Source: Phallusia mammillata
Lineage: Eukaryota; Chordata; Ascidiacea; Phlebobranchia; Ascidiidae
NCBI GenBank assembly: GCA_003260075.1
Contig: QLIY01000226.1
Location: forward strand, 124,001 to 188,000
Length of the DNA stretch: 64,000 bases
Reading direction: 5' to 3'
The notes under the pieces are model-generated. The model was not told where the DNA came from, made no database searches, and saw only the letters and a program-made list of their open reading frames with translations. The number at the start of each line of letters is the position of its first letter. Position 1 is the stretch's first letter. This document shows, piece by piece, positions 46,001-59,161 of the stretch. Made by a program: the position numbers and the translations under genes.

Positions 46001-47267
46001 GCATGACAAATCAAGCGCCCAGAGACTGTTTATGACTTTTCAGGAGTCATGTAGAGCGTCGTAGGATACACACAGATTGAATATTAAAAAACTCAATCGT
46101 AGAAACATGTTGAACTTTTTTCAACCGCAGTAAAAATTAAGAAGTATTACTTTGAGCTATATGTATTTCTAAACCAATTTCAAGCAAGAATGCAACATAG
46201 TGGTTTACAGGTAATTATTTCTTTCATTGCCGGTGGCTAAAATAATATTACAAAGCGCATGTCCCATACTGGTTTAATGTTGTGTTTTAATGATTTGTGA
46301 AGATGCAAACTTTGTGAACAGTTTTGTATTCAAGGGTTTAATCTGCAGTTTTCGCTTTGTTGTCGACCTATTTATGCAGGTGCTGGTTTATCTGGAAATC
46401 GTCTAATTTTGACGGCAAAGCATTATAAACATGTTGAATTTTAATAGAGTACGTTCGCGCCATTGGATTAAAAAGACTCAAGTCAATAATGATGTGACGT
46501 TAAATATTTTCGGTAATTATCATTTGAATGCTTAATCCTTTCCAACTGTTATAGATATCAGTTATTAACCAAACAGTTCTTGACCCTGGCCTTACAATTT
46601 TCTTTGCTAAGTTTAACGCAGTGTATACGTTAAGTCTATAAAACATTCCAAGGTACATCATAATCATTTACCATAAATATTGAATTTGCGATTGAGTCCA
46701 CATGACACAAAATTTGCTTTGTTATACTTCACATAAAAGTTTTAGCTAATTTATATTTGTGTAAAAGCATAAGGTAATAAAGTTCAACAAAGGGGTAGTT
46801 GCAAACTGTGTGGGCGTCCATTTTACATCATGCGTGACGTCCAATGACGCGATAGAGAGAGAAAATCCGATGTGGGATGGTGGATGTAATCCAATCGGTT
46901 AATTCACACACAGACGGAAGGCGGATAATTATGCTTGCTCTAAAAGTTTGCATAGTTCAATTTTCCATTTTTGTGGGCAACTAAACATAAGAAGGTGTAG
47001 CAGTTGAGATTTATGTAAACTTCACTGTGTAAGGAAACGATTTCGCAATATTTTAGTGTGTTTTTTGGCATTGATTTGTGTTTGCTTTCAGATCCGCGTT
47101 TTTTACGCGTTTTGATTTAGGTTTATGTGCACTTCGAAACAGTTAGTTATACAAATCTACCATTGTATCATTTTATTTCGCAGTTTATAGATTCTATAAA
47201 GAAGGAAATGTCAAAAAAGCCGATAAAATCAAAGTTAGTACTTATTGACATAAACGGGTATCCATGA
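46001..47267. other. No gene or clear repeat seen
   Basis: AT-rich, no coherent frames or inverted repeats noticed. Confidence 0.35.
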
Positions 47268-47922
47268 AAAGCAGTTGTTTTATGTTGTTTTGCATTGATA
47301 TCGATTGGTTTGTTTTATATAAACCTAAGTTAATGATTGCTTTGTAAGCGTATTATCTTTTATCCTCAGCGGAAAAGTTTAGTAGATCTTAAAAGATCAT
47401 GTGGCATTGGTTGTTTAAATTCAAGAAGGGCAGGGAACTGATCCTGAAATATGTCCCCCCCCCCAAAGCAGTTGTTTTATGTTGTTTTGCATTGATATCG
47501 ATTGGTTTGTTTCATATAAACCTAAGTTAATGATTGCTTTGTAAGCGTATTATCTTTTACCCTCAGCGGAAAAGTTTAGTAGAGTGATTTTTATCTTGGG
47601 ATGACGTACTGGCCGTTCGGCGCGTGCGAGGCAAAGCAGTCCAAATATGGTATGCTTGTGACAGGCACTTCATTGCCTTTGTTCGTTTTAGTTGCTAGGC
47701 CAACAGAACTTGCTAGGGCAAAGGTACGGACTGAAATTTGTCTCACCCCCGTCGTTTTTAGTTGAACTTGTTTATGTTTGTTGCATAATTAAGCGCAGCG
47801 GACATTTGAACAACAAATAGAAAAATGTTCTCTATTTACCGGCAGCTTAAAAGATCATGTGGCCTTGGTTGTTTAAATTCAAGAAGGGCAGGGAACTGAT
47901 CCTAAAATTTGACCCCCCCCCC
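47268..47922. repeat. Overlap seams with two C10 runs and an allelic insertion
   Basis: 47268-47454 recurs as 47465-47584 plus 47846-47912, split by about 260 bases (47585-47845) absent from the first copy. Ten-C runs lie at 47455-47464 and 47913-47922. Consistent with two alleles differing by an insertion or deletion. Confidence 0.75.
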
Positions 47923-48102
47923 TCACGCGTTTGTGAGTATATTTCGATAAAGTTATCTGGGTTTAGGCCTTCAGGTTACGGTGGCTTGTGGTTACTATTT
48001 TTGGTTGCTGACGCGTCCAGGATTGTGATTTAAACCCTTCGTGTTGCAATGTCAAGGTTCCAACCTGTCGCTCTTGCTTCGCTACCCACGTTTAAATTTT
48101 AA

Positions 48103-48446
48103 TGTCTCCCAAATTTAACACAGTGCTGTTTCAGATTGAATTTAATTATAATGGAAAGTAATCAAACAAAAAGAAGATATTTCGTTTTTTTTTGGACAAG
48201 AGTTTTTCCCTAAACCATTACTACGAAACTATTTCGTCGTTTAATATGAGGATGAACCATATTAGGTCCCCCCCCCCTTTATTGTCTCCCAAATTTAACA
48301 CAGTGCTGTTTCATATCGAATTTAATTATGATGGAAAGTAATAAACAAAAAGAAGATATTTCGGTTGTTTTTAGACAAGAGTTTTTCCCTAAACCATTAC
48401 TACGAAACTATTCCGTCGTTTAGTACGAGAATGAACCATATTAGGC
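48103..48446. repeat. Overlap seam with C10 (48268-48277)
   Basis: TGTCTCCCAAATTTAACACA...GAACCATATTAGG is repeated on both sides of ten C's with several differences. Confidence 0.85.
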
Positions 48447-48750
48447 GCACCATTGGATAAGTTTGAAGGTGTGTTATGAAGTTGATCCCTGAATAGCAAC
48501 GCTCTTTTAACAAGAGTGTCGTAACATTACCCACATAAATAGAGACGAATTCGCGCTGGTTCAGCAAGCAAACAGAAGCAAACTGTGGTGGATTCGATCG
48601 AATGGTCATGCTTGGCTTGTGTGGTATACTTAAACCAAGCCACGATTGTCATAAAAAGGCTCTCGTTTGGTGAAGTAGCAGCATGCATTTAACAAGCGTG
48701 TCAAGACTATTGTAGAATTGCGGTTTTATTCTGTAAAGTTACTTTTTATT

Positions 48751-49075
48751 TCGACTGATTCTATCCGTTTGTGGACTTTCCTATTCACAGAAAAATATAC
48801 TTTGAAAGTAAATGAAAAAAGGACATTGTTTTTGCATATTCCTCTTGAGTTGGAAATTATTAGTAATGACTTTGATATGGCTTAACATGTATTGTTCGCA
48901 TCTACTTCCCCCCCCCCCTCGACTGATTCTATCCGTTTGTGGACTTTCCTATTCACAGAAAAATATGCTTTGAAAGTAAATCAAAAAAGGACATTGTTTT
49001 TGCATATTCCTCTTGAATTGGAAATTATTAGTAATGACTTTGATATGACTTAACTTGTTTTCTTCGCATCTACTT

Positions 49076-49107
<32 letters not shown>
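48751..49107. repeat. Overlap seam with C11 and C31 (48908-48918, 49077-49107)
   Basis: TCGACTGATTCTATCCG...TTCGCATCTACTT is repeated. The first copy ends in 11 C's and the second in 31 C's at the same point, the only place where both copies stop at a C run, so a real C tract is possible here. Confidence 0.8.
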
Positions 49108-49109
<2 letters not shown>

Positions 49110-52100
49110 CAGTCAAGTGCTTAGAAAACAAACAAAACTGAGCAGTTTGATGCGATAAACATGCAAGATTTGTATTTCTATGACCATGTTGAGGTGGCAT
49201 ATTTTCCTTGCGCATATCTATGATGTTAAACGGAACGTTAACCTCGTCACACAATCTAGCTTTATTGAAGGTAACAGTTTTGTAAAATTAAACATACATC
49301 GTAGATGATCATCTGGTGATCAATAAGCGGCACTGAATTAATCTTTAATTCAAATGCCTCATGCACTGATAACAAGTGGCTAACCTCCTTGCTTAGATTA
49401 TTGCACATTGTGGAGTTTTAAAACATTTTTACATGCTGTGGTATTAGTGCAAATTGGAAAAGAAATTGCAGATGTGTTTTACACTAGAAATGTAAGAGAA
49501 ACACATAGTAGCGTTTAATGGTTTTAGTTGAATATAAAAACAGCTTGGGTCCAAATGAGACAACCCTGTTTAAAAAAGTCTGCTGAATTTATATCAGTGC
49601 TGTACCATAACTCGAAAGACTTAAGTGCAGCCTGTCTAATGCATTTACCTTACACATGACATAATCACAAAGTCATCATTTTGCCTGTTTGTATTGTTTT
49701 TTTCAGAAAACAATATGTTAACTGCGAGATAAGAGGTTTGACCTATTTACGGTTTTGTAGTTAATTTTGTTGCATGTGTCGGTCTTGTTTGCAAAGCACA
49801 TCTTTACCATATAAGGCAATAACGGTTTCTGTTTAGCCCTTTTCTCCTAACGTGTTAAACCTTTTCGGTGTATTTACCAACACTAGTGCACACATGTAAC
49901 CACTATGCACATTGGCTTCTGCTATAAGGTGGTGAGAAAGGCCCTGGTGAAGGTAGGTTACATGGTGTGGAGGCAAGTGGCAGTCATCTTGATATTTGGT
50001 AATGAAAGATCGCTTAGTGCAAAAAGTTGACCGTTTTAATGCAGATAAGGTGTGGACAAATTTTAGGACTATAATCGTAAATTTCGAACCTGATTAAGTC
50101 ACATTGTAAACTAACTTCATCTTTAACAAGAAATGCAATTAGAAAAGAAATTTAAAAACCCACGTTTATATTTTACAACGTGTAATGCAGTCTAGTGAAA
50201 TTTCCGACACTTTGTAAGCCGTATAGAATTTAAAAACACAATTAAAACATTAAAATAAATGCGCAACAATATAAAGGAAAATTTAATGAACATTTTTAGT
50301 GATCTGGTATTTCTTTGCTTATAGCAATCAAATGATCAGTTAGTTTTTTTGCACAAATTTTTGTTTGCGTTTAATTCGTGCCTCGTATGACTTTATTTTT
50401 TGTACTTAGTGGCCATCCTACTGTGCAGTTTACAACCGAACGTCAGCATAGCTAAAAATAGTCTCAAGTGCCTTTCTCTTTGCCCGACGATCGGCAAAAG
50501 GTAACAAAATGTTTAGGCCTGGTGTTGGTTCTCGGTTAGTTTGTCGTGACCGCTTGGAGGTAGGTGCATTGTTTTGTACTCGCAATTAGTGACAGGAAAT
50601 TGCTATATTCTTTAAAAAGTTTGAGTTTGTTTTAACTTCTTTGATTTGCGATAGGAAAGCTTTTGTGCATTTGCTTGGCGGTGTGCGCAGATTTTCTTAA
50701 AGTTATATTTAGGTTGGAGGTAGGCCTATAGGCTGCAATTGAACTGGGCCGTTGAAGCGTGTTGTGTTATGCTTTACACGCCAACAAAAGAACATATTTT
50801 TGTCGTTTATAGTGACCAAACACTAATCATGTTTAGAAATGTGATGCATACTATCTCTCAAAAGCGAAAAAAGTTTCAATTAAAGTTTACAAACCCTTTT
50901 TCCTGAAACCGGTTAAAAAATGATCAAGTCTCGTTTCAGACTAGGGTTTTGACCAAATACACCGTTTTAACTTGTGTAATGAATTGTTACTTGCAATGCA
51001 ATCAAACCGTTCTTTCACATTAAATAAGAGGGGTTTGTCAAGATTTGTCAAAACTGGTAGACAAAAGAAAACTGAAAATGCTAAGATAACTTACCATTTA
51101 CCAAGTTAATTAATCAAATAACAAAGTTAACAAAAAATAACAAAACCTTTTTTTAATGTGTCTGTGATACCGTGCTAAAACAAACATGTACAAAAGTATA
51201 TCCCGAAAACAAACATTACATTTACAACAAATGCGTAAAAAAGAGTGGCAAACGATCGGCGTCCATGTAATTTATGAAACACCCTGTTACACAGGCTGAT
51301 TATTGTAGTCAGTCTCAGTTAATGACATTACACTTACAAACATTACATAGTATGAGTTATTTAGCCAAAAGAGTTTAACGAAAACTTTCTATAACAAAGC
51401 ACAAAACTGACAGAGTGTTTCTTTTATATTTTTCCTCAAAATTGCTTCACAACTGTCGACATAAACTTACCATAACTTGTACACTCTTTCTTTAGTTGAA
51501 TTCACAAAACAAAATTACCTCCAATCATGTGAATGGTCCAAAAAGGGGTGTAGTTGAAGTTTAGTAAAACAAGCCGTTTCAATGATTTTGATTTTATTAT
51601 AAATCAGTTTAGAGTTGTAAGAACGATCCCTACCCCTTTTTTGACAAGGCCTTGTTATAGACCCGAAATTCGGCACAAATAACAAAAGTGTAAGGTCAAG
51701 ATGAAGATTCAAACAGCACAACTGCACTATTACCAAACGCCGATAAGTTACAAAAAAATTACATTCCTACAAGGTGGAGATGTCCTAATAAAATCTAAAA
51801 AAGATCAGGAAAAAGCAGTTAGAGGACAGTAAATAGCCTGAAAACCCTTTAGAGAGCACTAACTTTGTAAAAAAGATCGTTTGACGACAAAACTAAAGTC
51901 GCTACTAGGCAATAACCATGTATACCCATAGCCCAGCGACAATCTGATTTTCCTTTCGTTTTGGTAAATAAGACATAAAAAGTTTCTGGCTCAATTTATA
52001 AAAAACAAACAAATCGTCAGTTTGCTACGTTTTATTTTATTACTTGTAAAGCTTTTACAGTTGGTGTGTTTAACATAAACGATTCGTTTTAACCGTATTT

Positions 52101-53275
52101 TGCTTATAATAAAAAAAAATTAGTCGTTACATTAGGTCGATACAATCACAGCCTAATATCAAGCGTTTACTGTACATTTAAATCAAAATGAAAACAAAAA
52201 CATCAATAAACTATTGACATTGGCTTCTTTTCGCGATTAAATTACACCAAGTCATTTTTTCTTTGCGTCGAGCAACTGAATAGTTTACAGTTTGTTGCAA
52301 CTAGTTTCAGACAGCAACCCATGTTGGACTGAACCTTTATTACTAAAACCTAATCATCCATAAACGTCACACACAATGAATAGACTGTGCTTGGTTCAAT
52401 TATAAGTCAAATGTAAACAAGTTTGCCTCACGTCACATGTCAAAGGTTACGTTGCAAAGAATTTTTTTCTCGCTTAACGTTTGGCTTCATCTGCTTGTTG
52501 TTTGATTAGTTTTGTCTCTGAAGTCCAATGGTGTTAGCAGGTCAACATAGGCTGCTAAAATTAGAATCTTTTTTGTGCATATGTCAATCTGGATAGAATT
52601 ACGCAATCGATAAAACGTATTTAGCCTTCCGTTGTTTACTGAGGCGAAAAAGTAGCGCTTTAGTCTTGTGTCAGCAAACATCCCCACCAACGTGCTATAA
52701 AACGGCAGGCAAATTTTCCATTGGACTCTGAACACTGTTACAAAAAATCCAGCAATAAAAACGGCAAGTGATTGGATACTGAATAGTGGCAAATATCAGT
52801 GGTTGCAATTGGACAGTAGAGTGCCACGCCCATTAGAAACCAGGTTGAGTTTGTTTGTCCGTACATGTTCAAGCTTGTCTGTAGCTCGAGCATATTTGGG
52901 TGTTTCAATAGCAACGGCATAAATGCGCCACAGTCGGAGCTATTTGAGTGAATTAAAAAGATTGTTTTGCAATGACCGGAAATATGACGAGTTTTTGAGT
53001 AAGGTTTAAAACAGAACAAAAGCACCATCTTGCCTACGATAGTAGAAAATGGCCCAAAAGAGTTATTCCATTTAAAAAATTGCAGTCAACATCACGAATT
53101 CGTTGGAATAGTGAATTTATTGCATTTTGAAAACAAAATATATGAGTGATTGCAGTTAAACTACATGTGACAATCAAGTACCACTGCCAACACTGTCTCA
53201 TTTTAACTGCTAGAAGGTAGAAGTTTTATTTTAGCTCACACTATTGAGCACAATTGTACCGCGATCACAGATAGG
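49108..53275. other. No gene or mobile element seen
   Basis: AT-rich, only short frames without domain, splice or codon support. No inverted repeat with target duplication was noticed. Confidence 0.35.
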
Positions 53276-53288
53276 ATACCAAGCAAAT

Positions 53289-53411
53289 ATTTTTTTTTTT
53301 TTTTTTCACGGGGTTCGAACCCAGGACTCTCCCGGGGACGAATCCCGATCAGGTTTTTTATGTCTGTATATGGGTCAGGCGCGCCAGACCGTTCGGCCAA
53401 GTTCCTGCCCA
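53289..53411 (-). mobile_element. tRNA-derived SINE with perfect 13-bp target duplication
   Basis: On the minus strand the element begins with a box-A-like GGCCGAACGGTCTGGCGC, as in class II (Leu/Ser) tRNAs. It continues to a box-B-like GGGTTCGAACCC and ends in an A tail (T run 53290-53306 on the plus strand). ATACCAAGCAAAT flanks both sides exactly (53276-53288 and 53412-53424). The intact duplication points to a recent insertion by LINE machinery. Confidence 0.88.
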
Positions 53412-53727
53412 ATACCAAGCAAATCCTGGGCACGAGTTTTATTGTGTTTCAGTAGCGCCACCCAGTGTAAACATGTAAAAAGCGCGAACAGCAAGTTTTC
53501 TGATTAACACTCTTCAAAACACGTAAAGGTGATCATTTCCGAACAGTAATACTTTAAGCGTCTGGCCTAAAGACTACAGAGCGCCTTCTTGTCGATCTTG
53601 TTTTCAAATGAAATTCAAATCATTAGCTAACAGATTGTTTACTAGAAGCCCTGGTGTGGCACGTTACCACTTTACGTCCTAAGGTATAGACTGGTAAAAA
53701 TACGAGCAATTGTAGCGTATTTTAGAG

Positions 53728-54079
53728 CAGTGTGGTCCAACTTTATTTTGTTGCGGGCCATTTATAATCGTTAACTCACTACGCGGGCCAAGGTTTAAAT
53801 TTAACTTTTTTCTGAATCAAACTCTAGGGTAACTATACACTTTTTTTACTAAGTAGAAGCTGTCAAAAACATTCAGTTTCCACTCTAGCGCAGAAATGCC
53901 CCTGAACGGTTTGGAGAAGCAGAACCCTTTCTTACACAACTATGCCTTGTCAAGCGTCACAATAGGAGATTTTGCAGTATTTAGTGTGTGTTAATCCCCA
54001 TATATTAAAAACTTTGAACTATTGAAGACAGAACTTATAGTTGTCATTAAAATGTTGGGACTTTCGCGGGCCAACAAAA
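53728..54079. mobile_element. Probable hAT-type remnant
   Basis: CAGTGTGGTCCAACTTTATT with repeated GCGGGCCA segments (53754, 53783, 54067) resembles hAT ends of the CAGTGGTCCCCAA type. The right side runs into a poly-G tract, so the opposite end is not visible. Confidence 0.4.

Positions 54080-54174
<95 letters not shown>
54080..54174. repeat. Poly-G run, 95 bases
   Basis: Uninterrupted G; probable gap filler. Confidence 0.6.
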
Positions 54175-54177
<3 letters not shown>

Positions 54178-55365
54178 GCTGTTTTAGAGTATTATATTCG
54201 TTGTGTTTAATACTGAATTAGGCTAAAGTAGCAAACAACTATAACCAGTGGTCTTAACGCAGCCAAATTATGTCTTTTTTGTGCTGTATCTAGGCTAAAG
54301 GCATAAACAAAGGATTATACTGGAGCGAGCGTAGCGCACCAAGTGCACATGACTTGTCGTAGTCAATAGAGCGTCACAGGTAGCGTTAGTGTTGCGCAAG
54401 CCTAAACCTAACTTCTCATTGCTGATGTCTGCCCAACAACCAACAATATTCCCTACACTGAAAATACCTTTACATGCTTGTGACCGTTACTAACAGTTAG
54501 CAATACAAGTAGGTATCTAAACTAACGTAGTAATTTCCTTTTCTACAAAAACTATTACTTAAGTCTACAGATGCTAAACGAATTGAGGAACTGTTTTTTT
54601 TTAAACCATGGATAAAAATTCTGTAAAACGCACGCACAAGTATAAATCAACAGATTGCCTGATAAATGCACCAAAAACATTCTTGAAAATTCGACCCAAC
54701 AGCGTATCACTATCGGTCTTTAAACCTCAGCAGAACCGACAAAGTGCTCGTAGTGTTTAAACTGTTTTAAACGTTTTTTTTTTTCGCAAAACCCCACAAC
54801 GTTTTCTTGAGAGGAAATGTCAAAATTTTTGGGCGAAACGTTGTCTCGCATTACCTGTCAGGCACAGACGCACAGTTAGAGCGTTTTCTAGAATCTTGCC
54901 AAATTCGCAATATTTCTTTTATTTATCAAATTAAATGAATTTCTGAGCGAGACATGGGTCTGCAAAACGCAGTGTTTATGACTAAAGCGCTAAAATGAAT
55001 TACCGTGACCCAAATTACACCTTTATATAGAATGACTTTGTTTTGTTTGTAATACAAACAGGCTTGTTTAACACTTTTAGCTAGTGCAAAGTCAATCACC
55101 AAGAGAGCAAGACCTTATCTATAAAGACGTTCTTTGCAACTTTGTTTTCTAACCCTACCTTCAACGCCAATGAAGCAAACTGTTCAGGCTTTGTTGCACT
55201 TGGATAGTTTGCGGATATGTGAGTGGAATCATGCCTTTTTTGTTAAAGTGTTTCTTTTTAAAAAGGCGCATTTAGAATCAGCGCCGTTTAATCATTACGC
55301 CATAAAATACCAAAAACGCTTGTATGCCCTGCGCCAAAGCGTAATACGGCTAGTCCGACTTTTTG

Positions 55366-55366
<1 letters not shown>

Positions 55367-55433
<67 letters not shown>
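55367..55433. repeat. Poly-G run, 67 bases
   Basis: Uninterrupted G; probable gap filler. Confidence 0.6.
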
Positions 55434-55435
<2 letters not shown>

Positions 55436-55736
55436 AAAAATTGTGTCACGAAGCGAAACTGGGTTTTGAACCCATTCTTGTGCGATGAGATTCCTGATTT
55501 AGAGTGATGCACATCACGGCGCTTGTTTTTTTATTATTAATGTGAAGTCAGGGGGGGGGGGTTGTGGTTTTGCCTACGCTTAATTAATAATGCGAAAAAG
55601 AGAAAATCAAACACACATGCGCTAAACAGGCACAGTGGGCTGTGTCAGGTACCAGTTAACGGAGCTCTTTTGCTCTCGCGTTGACTGTACAAAGAGAGTA
55701 AAACGACAGCGACAGAGCGTACTCTCTATCAAGCGA

Positions 55737-55838
55737 CCAATCACAGCCAAGCGCTGTTGCGCAATGTGCACGCTGATGAAACAGATACACAAGATATTTT
55801 TTTGTTTCTCTTTCCTGGTTTATGTCATGTTATTTAAA
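55737..55838 (+). promoter_or_regulatory. CCAAT box plus TATTTAAA, unit 1
   Basis: CCAAT at 55737-55741 and TATTTAAA at 55831-55838, about 90 bases apart; the arrangement recurs in later units. Confidence 0.4.
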
Positions 55839-55866
55839 AGGGGTCAAGCGTAGGTACCGTCTCGAT

Positions 55867-55968
<102 letters not shown>

Positions 55969-56589
55969 ATAATTAATTTTGCTTTTAAAACTGCTTTTCA
56001 GTGCAGCGATTACCATGTGGGATTTTGCCAGCAATAAGTAAAGTACTAGATTTTATAAACTAGATCAACTTAGACAGAAAATAAAAACAAACATACATGC
56101 GCTAATTGGACACAGTAGTTGTGCACTGCTTGTAAATAGAGCTCTTTTGCTTTCGAGTTGACAACACAAAGAGAGTGAAACCACAGCATTGTCGCGCAAG
56201 GAGCAGATATGGTGGTCTCTTGAATCGAAAAAAGAAAAAAAGGTACACAAGATTTCTTTGCAAATTCCCTTGTTGATGACTTGGTATTTAAAGTGGGGTC
56301 AAGCGCATCGAAATGTCTTTACATACTGGCACCGCTTCGATTTGACTATTGTAGAAGTTTATTTTACTTTGACTAACATTAGCTTAGCGACACATGTTTC
56401 CTTACTAGTTTTCGTCAGTACAGAATTTAGACCAGTGATTAACATTCTTCATGTTGGTTGCCAGATAAAGTTGAGTTCACAGAAATACTTTTAACTCGTA
56501 AAAATCGTTAATGTGTATCTTTTGCATGTAGGCTACCATCTATATGTAAGTGAACTCATAAGTATAAAAACTTGGATGACGTATTAAGT

Positions 56590-56593
<4 letters not shown>

Positions 56594-56620
<27 letters not shown>

Positions 56621-56631
56621 GAATTTTACGC
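56594..56631. repeat. Poly-G run, 38 bases
   Basis: Uninterrupted G; probable gap filler within the tandem array. Confidence 0.55.
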
Positions 56632-56941
56632 ACGTTTTCTGACGTTATAAATTTTTAGAAACAGTGAAAGTGATTAATAATTTTCGTGTTTAAAACCGTT
56701 TTTCAGTGCAGGGGTTCCTAAGCAGGATTTTGCCAGCAGTAAGGTGAGTATTAGATGTTATATGCTTTTGGGGGGGGGGGTAGACTATCTTAGATAAATA
56801 AAAAATAATAACAAACATACATGCCCTATTTATGCACAATAGTTATGCACCATTCAACAGAGCTCTTTTGCTCTTTTGCTCTCTCGTGACAATACAAAGA
56901 GAGCGAAACGACAGCGGCAGAGCGTGCTCTCAATCAAGCGA

Positions 56942-57057
56942 CCAATCACAGCCAAGCGTTGTTGCGCAACGTGTACGCTGCGTTTTGAATCGATTTAAGA
57001 TGAAAAAGAAACACATTTTTTTGTTTCTCTTTCCATTTTTATGTCATGTTATTTAAA
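56942..57057 (+). promoter_or_regulatory. CCAAT box plus TATTTAAA, unit 3
   Basis: CCAAT 56942-56946, TATTTAAA 57050-57057, spacing about 108 bases. Confidence 0.4.
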
Positions 57058-57567
57058 AAGGGGTCAAGCGTATGTAATGTCGACATACTTTAACCGCTTC
57101 GATTTGGCTATTGGTAAAAGTTTGTTTTACTATGAGTGACTAACATTAGCTTAGCGACACATTTTACCGTACCAGTTTTTGTCAGTACAGAATTTAGAGC
57201 GTACAGAGTAGTAATTTACATTCTTGATGTTCGTTGCCAGATAAAGTTGTGTTTATAGAACTACGTTTAACAACAAACTTCGTAAATGTAGATAATATGA
57301 ATATTTTGCATACCATATAAGTGAACTTATTCATAAGTTTTGAACACTTTGCTGATGTGTATGTAACTACCAATTTCATGCACTTTTTAATAAAAAAGTA
57401 TTACATTTTATTTGCTTTTCTCCGTAGACCAACTTATACAAAAATAAAAACAAACAAAAATGCGCTATTTATGCACAATAGTTATGCACCAGTCAACAGA
57501 GCTCTTTTGCTCTCGAGTTGACAATACAAAGAGAGTGAAACGACAGAGCGTGAACTCGGGCAAACGA

Positions 57568-57683
57568 CCAATCACGAAAGAGCGTCGTCGCGCGAGGAGC
57601 AGATATGCTGGTCATTGAAAATTGAAAAAAAGGGTACACAAGATTTTTTTGCCAATTCTCTTGTTAATGACTTGGTATTTGAA
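57568..57683 (+). promoter_or_regulatory. CCAAT box plus TATTTGAA, unit 4
   Basis: CCAAT 57568-57572, TATTTGAA 57676-57683, spacing about 108 bases. Confidence 0.35.
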
Positions 57684-58453
57684 GTGAGGTCAAGCGCATC
57701 GAAATTTCTTTGCATGTTTGGAGCGGCTTCGATTTGACTATTGGTAAAAGTTTGTTTTACTATGACTGACTTTAGCTTAGCAAGATGTTATCTTATCAGT
57801 TTTTGTCAGTACAGAATTTTTAGAGCTGTAATTTACATACTTGGCGTTGGTTGCCAAAAAAAGTTGTGTTCATAGATATGCGCTTAGGTAGAAAAAAAAT
57901 TTAATGTTTTTTTTGCATGTACCATCTTTATGTAATTGAACTCATAATTTTTAAAAACTTGGCTGACGTATTACGTAACAAGCAGATGTATGCACTTTTT
58001 CCGTCAACATTAATTGAATTTTAGAAACCGTAAAAGTGCTTAATTAGTTTTGTGTTTAAAAGGGTTGATAAGTGCAGCGGTACGTATGCGTGATTTAGCA
58101 ATAAGTAAAGCAATAAATTTTATACGCTTTTACTCTGCAGACCAATGTTTTTGAGCACTGATCTTTTGAACCTAAGGTCACATTTCTTACAAACGAGTGT
58201 GCTTTTTCCTCCCTGGTAGAAACGGGCTGTACATTGAGGTTTTCGTTCATAAACTAAGAAAACTAACAAGAGAAATAAAAAAAAACGCTTGGGTACACTA
58301 CACGACAAAAAGAAAAAAGGTGCGTGCGCCCTGCCTGGGGTTTCGCTGCTGTTGAAAAGGAGGAACTAAACCTCCAAAATCTTTGGCGAACCAATAAGAC
58401 AAGCAAAACAGTTATCCACCTGAATTTGGAGTAGTAGAAAACATATGTTTGTA

Positions 58454-58454
<1 letters not shown>

Positions 58455-58498
<44 letters not shown>
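58455..58498. repeat. Poly-G run, 44 bases
   Basis: Uninterrupted G; probable gap filler. Confidence 0.55.
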
Positions 58499-58879
58499 CT
58501 TTGAGGTTATCTAAAATCAGCCATTCACTTTTGAATCAAACTAGCCGAATCAAACTAATGTAACCGCAAGCGGTCACTAGAGAGCGCCTAACATCTACAA
58601 TCCCTTCCCTTGAACTTTGCCCCGTAAATTGAAATTAAACTATTATTTATGAAAGTGGCCTGAACGGTTTAAACTGACCGTAAAACTGTGCACCTTGTCT
58701 GGTTCTGTTACCTACTGGATGGTGTGTTAGGCACTTGCCCTTCTTTAAACACAAAGGTCGTTTTCATTGCAGAGCACAAGAGAGAAACGTACGAACGTTG
58801 TAAATGAATACCGAGCGGGTCTGTAAAAAATTCAATAGGAGCTAAACAACACAGACGGAGCGTGTACTCAGACAACCGA

Positions 58880-58954
58880 CCAATCACAATGTTCTCTCCT
58901 GCGCGTTTTTTGCTCCTACACTTTGATAGGAGGGAAACGGCCTTTATATTTAAA
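58880..58954 (+). promoter_or_regulatory. CCAAT box plus TATTTAAA, diverged unit 5
   Basis: GACCAATCAC core at 58878-58887 and TATTTAAA at 58947-58954, in a unit otherwise less similar to the array. Confidence 0.35.
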
Positions 58955-59080
58955 AGAGGTGTAGAGTTGGTCACATTATCCAGTGAGCACAGAACTAGAT
59001 AAGGTGCACAGTTTCACGGACAGTAAAATCAGTATGGTAACATGTATCGCTCAGCTGAAGTCGGTTACATAAATATGAAA

Positions 59081-59160
<80 letters not shown>
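59081..59160. repeat. Poly-G run, 80 bases
   Basis: Uninterrupted G, same length as the poly-C run at 30777; probable gap filler. Confidence 0.6.

Positions 59161-59161
<1 letters not shown>

Noticed and set aside
53289-53411. Functional tRNA-Leu or tRNA-Ser gene on the minus strand
   Set aside because: A tail, no matching acceptor stem and an exact target duplication identify a SINE.
54022-54210. Poly-glycine frames here and at 55134, 55822 and 59042
   Set aside because: Translation of G runs; flanking residues show no conserved or domain-like sequence.
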